Below the pieces are notes generated by a model. The model searched no databases and was not told the DNA's origin. It saw nothing but the letters and a program-made list of their open reading frames with translations. This document shows positions 60,214-64,000 of a stretch of 64,000 nucleotides of DNA, in pieces. A program made the translations under genes and the position numbers. Source of the DNA: RUG12461 sp045661345 (GTDB taxonomy: Bacteria; Bacillota; Clostridia; Lachnospirales; Lachnospiraceae); contig JAZRFM010000030.1 of NCBI GenBank assembly GCA_045661345.1, positions 1 through 64,000 of the forward strand, written 5' to 3'. Each line of letters starts with the position of its first letter. The stretch's first letter is position 1.

Positions 60214-61025
60214 CGGAACAGCCATTCTTTTACTTTTTCATCCTGCCCCGCCGGTACCCATGCACAATGGGGATTCAGGTCATATTTCTCTTTCAGTTCT
60301 CCCTTTTTGTATTCCGTATAGTGAAGCCCGGCGCCGGGTTCCTTCCCCAACAGGTCATACAACGCCCTGGATCCCAGATATTCCACCCCGAATCCCGCTT
60401 TGCGAAACGGAGAAACGATCCTGTCATCCACTGCATGCAAGAGCCAGACCGGCGTGCGGATCAGCTTTTCCAGGCGATCATGGTACGTTGCTCCGCAGAT
60501 AGCCATGGCAGCCGCAAACAGGTCTGTATTCTTCAGAAGCTCCAGGGTTCCCAGACCCCCGGCACTGTACCCGTAAACATACAGTCTCGTCTCATCGATC
60601 TGTTTGTATTTTTGTATGATGTGCGGGATCAGCAGGAGAAGCGTTTCCTGTATTTCCTTTGATGTCCAGTGTACGGGCCTGTCATACTGCGGTGCAAGGA
60701 TAAAGCAGGGATGAGTCCTCTGCCAGTCAGGACGGGCAAAAACCGTCCCGATATCATGCAGCAGAAGGTGCCTTTTATTGTCACTGCCGGTCACATCCGC
60801 TCCATGCAGGTATAAAACAAGCGGTACCTTCTTTTGATGGGCACCGGTGATGCTCTCTTTCGGAATAAACAGACGATACGGCAGAGTCACCGCATCTCCC
60901 CGCCACATTTCCATGGAAAACTGTTTACACAGCTCCTCATTTCCTTCACTCGGTTCATCCCAATTCGGATATTTCGATTTCAAGTCTTCCATAACACTCA
61001 TCATAACATAGAATAATGGATCCAT
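60201..61025 (-). CDS. alpha/beta hydrolase, dienelactone/prolyl-oligopeptidase-like esterase
   Basis: A 274-residue serine hydrolase: oxyanion segment LVLYLHGADVTG (69-80), nucleophile motif GYSAGG with Ser154, and acid candidate in LLHAVDDRIVSP, with a late His (GLHYTEY). It resembles extracellular-type PHB-depolymerase/esterase folds, yet no signal peptide is seen. Start codon is uncertain: GTG 61028, ATG 61025 (after AGGGGTG) or later Met codons. Confidence 0.8.
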   Translation of the reverse strand: MDPLFYVMMSVMEDLKSKYPNWDEPSEGNEELCKQFSMEMWRGDAVTLPYRLFIPKESITGAHQKKVPLVLYLHGADVTGSDNKRHLLLHDIGTVFARPDWQRTHPCFILAPQYDRPVHWTSKEIQETLLLLIPHIIQKYKQIDETRLYVYGYSAGGLGTLELLKNTDLFAAAMAICGATYHDRLEKLIRTPVWLLHAVDDRIVSPFRKAGFGVEYLGSRALYDLLGKEPGAGLHYTEYKKGELKEKYDLNPHCAWVPAGQDEKVKEWLFRQRR

Positions 61026-61043
61026 CACCCCTGATGGTTACGG

Positions 61044-61073
61044 TTGAATGGGGAAGTTTCGGTGTGATAGAAT
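61044..61073 (+). promoter_or_regulatory. promoter of the permease-kinase fusion gene
   Basis: TTGAAT (61044-61049), 18-base spacer, TAGAAT (61068-61073), about 27 bases before the ATG. Confidence 0.7.
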
Positions 61074-61099
61074 GACTCTATAACAGGAGAAGTAAAAAA

Positions 61100-64000
61100 A
61101 TGCAAAAAACAAACCAACAACAACATGAATATCGCGGACTGGAACGTTACCTCTCGCCCCTGATGGTTTGGGCATTATCCTTCGGATGTGCCGTGGGATG
61201 GGGATCCTTTGTCATGCCCGGTACCACATTTCTGCCGGCAGCAGGACCCTTGGGGACTTTTCTCGGTATTCTGATCGGCGCCGTCGTCATGTTTATCATC
61301 GGGATCAATTACCATTTTCTGATGAATGAGTATCCGAATGGCGGCGGCACCCTGACTTACACCATCAAAAGCTTCGGTTATGATCACGGATTCCTGAGTG
61401 CCTGGTTTTTGATACTGGTCTATGTCGCCATTATGTGGGCGAATGCTTCCGCCCTCTCCCTCATCAGCAGAAATCTGCTCGGTACCACCTTTCAGTTCGG
61501 TTTTCACTATACGATCCTCGGTTATGATGTCTATTTCGGAGAGATATTGCTGTCTGTTGCGGCGATCGTGATCTGCGGCTCCATCTGTATTCTGGGAAAA
61601 AAGATTGCCGCGGAGTTGCAGGTTCTGCTTGCACTGATCCTGTTTTTTGGCGTGATGCTTTGCGCACTGACGGTATTTAATCATAACGGCGGTGCTTTGA
61701 CGATCCAGCCGGCCTTTGCTCCGACAGAAGAAGTCCCGCTCCAGCAGATTCTTTCCATCTTTGCGCTCTCTCCCTGGGCATTTGTGGGTTTTGAATCTGT
61801 TTCCAATTCTGCCTCCGGATTCAAATTTGACAACAAAAAAGTGATCCGCATCCTGGCTGCCTCCCTTTTTACCGGCAGCATGGTTTATATCCTTTTGGCG
61901 CAAATGGCTGCATCCGTAGTCCCGGAGGGGTATGGGGACTGGAGCGGCTATATCGGCGATCTCGGCAGCTTTTCCGGCTTATCCGGCCTGCCCACCTTTT
62001 TTGCCGCAGAACAGACCATGGGGAAGACCGGTGTTTATCTTCTCGGTCTGGCTGCTCTTTCCGGTATCATTACCGGACTGATCGGCAATTATGTCGCCGC
62101 CAGCCGTTTGATGTATATGATGTCAAAAAACGGTATGCTGCCAAAAACCTTTCAAACCCTGAATCGGGATCATAATCCAAAAAACGCCCTGCTGTTTTTG
62201 ATGATAATCTCTCTCCTGATTCCGTTTCTCGGGAGAACAGCCCTCGGCTGGATCGTGGATGTGAATACGGTAGGCGCCACCATTGCTTACGGCTACACTT
62301 CCGCAGCAGCCATCCAAACAGCCCGGAAAAAGCAAAAGCCCGGTATTATGGTCACCGGGATCATCGGGCTTGTCATGTCGGTCTTCTTTTTCCTTTACTT
62401 TATGGCATGGTCAGCCGGCGCCATGTCTACAGAGTCTTATCTGATCCTTGCGATCTGGAGTGTGCTCGGCTTTCTCTATTTCCGCTATGTTTTCTCAAAG
62501 GATGAGGATCGCCGTTTCGGAAAATCCACCGTCGTATGGATCGGTCTGTTATTTTTGATCTTTTTTACCACCCTGATGTGGGTAAAAAACGCCACAAATG
62601 AAATGGCACGGAACGTCGTCACAAATATCAGTACTTACTACGAGGCACTGCAGGATGACCATAACATCGCCATCATCAAACAGACCGAGGCATTTCTTGT
62701 GGATCAGATGAATGAAGCGGATCGGATCCTGGTACGCAACAGCATGATCCAGATGCTTTTTATCCTGGTTTCTCTCGGCATTATGTTCAGTGTTTATGTA
62801 ACCATCTCCAAACGGGAGAAAAAGATGGAGATCGAAAAGATCAAGGCGGAAGAAAGCAGCAAGGCCCGTATGACCTTCCTTTCCAATATGTCCCATGATA
62901 TCCGTACACCCATGAATGCCATCATCGGCTATATCAACCTGTCGGAAAGAGAAGACATCACACTCGAAGAAATCAAGGAAAACCTTTCCAAGATCAAAGG
63001 ATCCAGCAAATATCTTCTTGCATTGATCAATGATGTACTGGAGATGAGCCGCATCGAGAACGGCAAGATGGAGCTGGAGCCCATCGTGGTAGACCTGAAC
63101 AAACGATTATCCGATATACGGGATCTCTATCTTACGCTGATGGAAGAAAAGAAGATTCGTTTTCAGGTGGATTACGCCGGGATTCGGGACAATTTGGTGT
63201 ATTGTGATATCAACCGCCTGAATCGTGTCTTGCTGAATCTGATCAGCAATGCCTACAAATTCACGCCGGAAGGGGGCAGCGTTTCTGTATCGGCGATCCA
63301 GCTCCCCTCCTACGATCCCGCAAACGGCCGTTATGAAATAACCGTATCAGACAGCGGAATCGGCATGTCTGATGAATTTGCCGAAAAGATCTTTGAACCC
63401 TTCGAGCGGGAAAAAACTTCCGCTGTCAGCAATGTACAAGGCACAGGTCTTGGTATGTCCATCACCAAGAGTATCGTAGATCTGATGGGCGGTGAGATCA
63501 CCGTTCAGACCGAAAAACAGGAAGGAACCACCTTCCGTATCCGGATTACCTTTCCTTTGGCCGAAGAGGCGCAGGCTGATGCGGAGGAAGAAAAGACTGG
63601 GGAAAACAGCCCCGCAGAGGAGATGGATTTTTCCTCCAAAACCCTGCTCATCGTGGATGATATGGAGATCAACCGGGAAATAGCGGTAGCACAATTGACT
63701 AATCTCGGTTTTTCGGTGGAATGCGCAAAGAATGGGCAGGAAGCCGTCGACCTTGTGACCGCCTCTCTCCCCGGACACTACCATGCCGTTTTGATGGACA
63801 TTCAGATGCCTGTGATGGACGGATATGAAGCTACAAAAGCGATCCGACAGATTCCGGATGAATCTCTCTCTTCCGTTCCGATCATCGCCATGACCGCAAA
63901 TGCGTTTTCCGAAGACGTGAAAAAGGCGCATGAAGCGGGAATGAATGCTCATGTCGCCAAACCGATTGATTTGAATGTTATGTTGGGGATATTGAGGGAG
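61100..64000 (+). CDS. APC-type amino-acid permease fused to hybrid histidine kinase (3' end beyond window)
   Basis: An open frame of 967 codons running off the right edge. Residues about 15-470 form an APC-superfamily permease (MVWALSFGCAVGWGSFVMPG at helix one; YPNGGGTLTYTIK; later LIGNYVAASRLMYMMSKNGMLPK). Two more helices follow (about 478-495 and 550-570) around a short extracellular segment. Then comes a HisKA domain with His599 (NMSHDIRTPMNA), an HATPase domain (N-box near 706, DSGIGMS, GTGLGMSITK) and a receiver domain from about 848 with Asp900 (VLMDIQMPVMDGYEA). Good AGGAGAAGT ribosome site. It may sense uptake or binding of an amino acid and relay phosphate to an Hpt protein. Whether it transports is unknown. 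Confidence 0.9.
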   Translation, partial: MQKTNQQQHEYRGLERYLSPLMVWALSFGCAVGWGSFVMPGTTFLPAAGPLGTFLGILIGAVVMFIIGINYHFLMNEYPNGGGTLTYTIKSFGYDHGFLSAWFLILVYVAIMWANASALSLISRNLLGTTFQFGFHYTILGYDVYFGEILLSVAAIVICGSICILGKKIAAELQVLLALILFFGVMLCALTVFNHNGGALTIQPAFAPTEEVPLQQILSIFALSPWAFVGFESVSNSASGFKFDNKKVIRILAASLFTGSMVYILLAQMAASVVPEGYGDWSGYIGDLGSFSGLSGLPTFFAAEQTMGKTGVYLLGLAALSGIITGLIGNYVAASRLMYMMSKNGMLPKTFQTLNRDHNPKNALLFLMIISLLIPFLGRTALGWIVDVNTVGATIAYGYTSAAAIQTARKKQKPGIMVTGIIGLVMSVFFFLYFMAWSAGAMSTESYLILAIWSVLGFLYFRYVFSKDEDRRFGKSTVVWIGLLFLIFFTTLMWVKNATNEMARNVVTNISTYYEALQDDHNIAIIKQTEAFLVDQMNEADRILVRNSMIQMLFILVSLGIMFSVYVTISKREKKMEIEKIKAEESSKARMTFLSNMSHDIRTPMNAIIGYINLSEREDITLEEIKENLSKIKGSSKYLLALINDVLEMSRIENGKMELEPIVVDLNKRLSDIRDLYLTLMEEKKIRFQVDYAGIRDNLVYCDINRLNRVLLNLISNAYKFTPEGGSVSVSAIQLPSYDPANGRYEITVSDSGIGMSDEFAEKIFEPFEREKTSAVSNVQGTGLGMSITKSIVDLMGGEITVQTEKQEGTTFRIRITFPLAEEAQADAEEEKTGENSPAEEMDFSSKTLLIVDDMEINREIAVAQLTNLGFSVECAKNGQEAVDLVTASLPGHYHAVLMDIQMPVMDGYEATKAIRQIPDESLSSVPIIAMTANAFSEDVKKAHEAGMNAHVAKPIDLNVMLGILRE

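Noticed and set aside
61175..61903. 242-codon minus-strand open frame under the permease-kinase gene
   Set aside because: Shadow of the permease coding strand, which shows clear APC motifs in the plus frame.
1..64000. CRISPR array, rRNA operon, prophage or insertion sequence
   Set aside because: No regularly spaced direct repeats, rRNA stretches, phage structural genes or intact transposase frames were found in the window.

Overview
The window looks like chromosomal DNA from a Bacillota bacterium of class Clostridia, most likely of the Lachnospiraceae type. This rests on the gene order dnaX-ebfC-recR and ecfA1-ecfA2-ecfT-truA, a CIRCE/HrcA operator, a TPP riboswitch on thiT-thiN, low-GC-Gram-positive style promoters and Shine-Dalgarno sites, and families common in gut Clostridia (VanW/YoaR, DUF3737, DUF5692-like, MBOAT+SGNH pairs, a stand-alone NudC). 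Most genes are moderately GC-rich. The stretch from about 17.5 to 21.0 kb is clearly more AT-rich and reads as an accessory islet.

Layout. 1-0.8 kb: a probable group II intron 5' end running off the left edge, then a CIRCE-controlled hsp20. 0.9-3.8 kb (minus): MFS sugar symporter, lipase-like hydrolase, orphan CheW. 3.9-9.05 kb (minus): one operon of a degenerate HtrA-like membrane protein, yhaM, rlmD, nudC and a second Nudix hydrolase. 9.1-14.2 kb (plus): mutS2, a UDP-sugar pyrophosphorylase and a sensor kinase. This kinase converges on a response regulator that sits downstream of aspartokinase on the minus strand. 16.4-17.4 kb: a polytopic membrane protein. 17.7-21.0 kb: the AT-rich islet with a caspase-fold lipoprotein, a zinc-ribbon membrane protein, an Xre regulator with paired operators and an orphan antitoxin. 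21.0-28.1 kb (minus): VanW protein (to 29.7 kb), AIR-synthase-like protein, Lrp regulator, aminotransferase, ECF transporter core, truA, trmL and a small Smr protein, with a 307-bp fold-back element between ecfT and truA. 29.9-35.1 kb: a 38-residue membrane protein, a TPR-like protein, and an MBOAT/SGNH/glycosyltransferase/nth operon. 35.1-42.9 kb (minus): an eight-gene operon combining c-di-GMP turnover (EAL and REC-GGDEF), HflK/HflC, an Hpt protein, a beta-helix protein, PatB and a MATE pump. 43.0-44.5 kb: thiamine uptake and activation. 44.6-53.4 kb: aldolase-like enzyme, chemoreceptor, recR-ebfC-dnaX, phosphofructokinase and a P-type ATPase. 53.5-61.0 kb: small protein, lipoprotein, aldo-keto reductase, tRNA-Cys and tRNA-Ser, short-chain dehydrogenase, antiporter, second MATE, formate/nitrite channel and an esterase. 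61.1 kb to the end: an APC-type permease fused in frame to a hybrid histidine kinase, cut by the right edge.

How the parts connect. The ECF core (22.9-25.4 kb) is the likely energy module for ThiT at 43.2 kb, whose product feeds ThiN. Signalling is unusually rich: a diguanylate cyclase, a phosphodiesterase, an Hpt protein, a chemoreceptor, a lone CheW, a split two-component pair and a transporter-kinase fusion. The most notable single item is the permease-hybrid kinase fusion. Next come the HtrA-like protein that has lost two of three catalytic residues, the surface caspase-like lipoprotein, the fold-back element and several apparently leaderless transcripts. I saw no CRISPR array, prophage module, integrase or rRNA.
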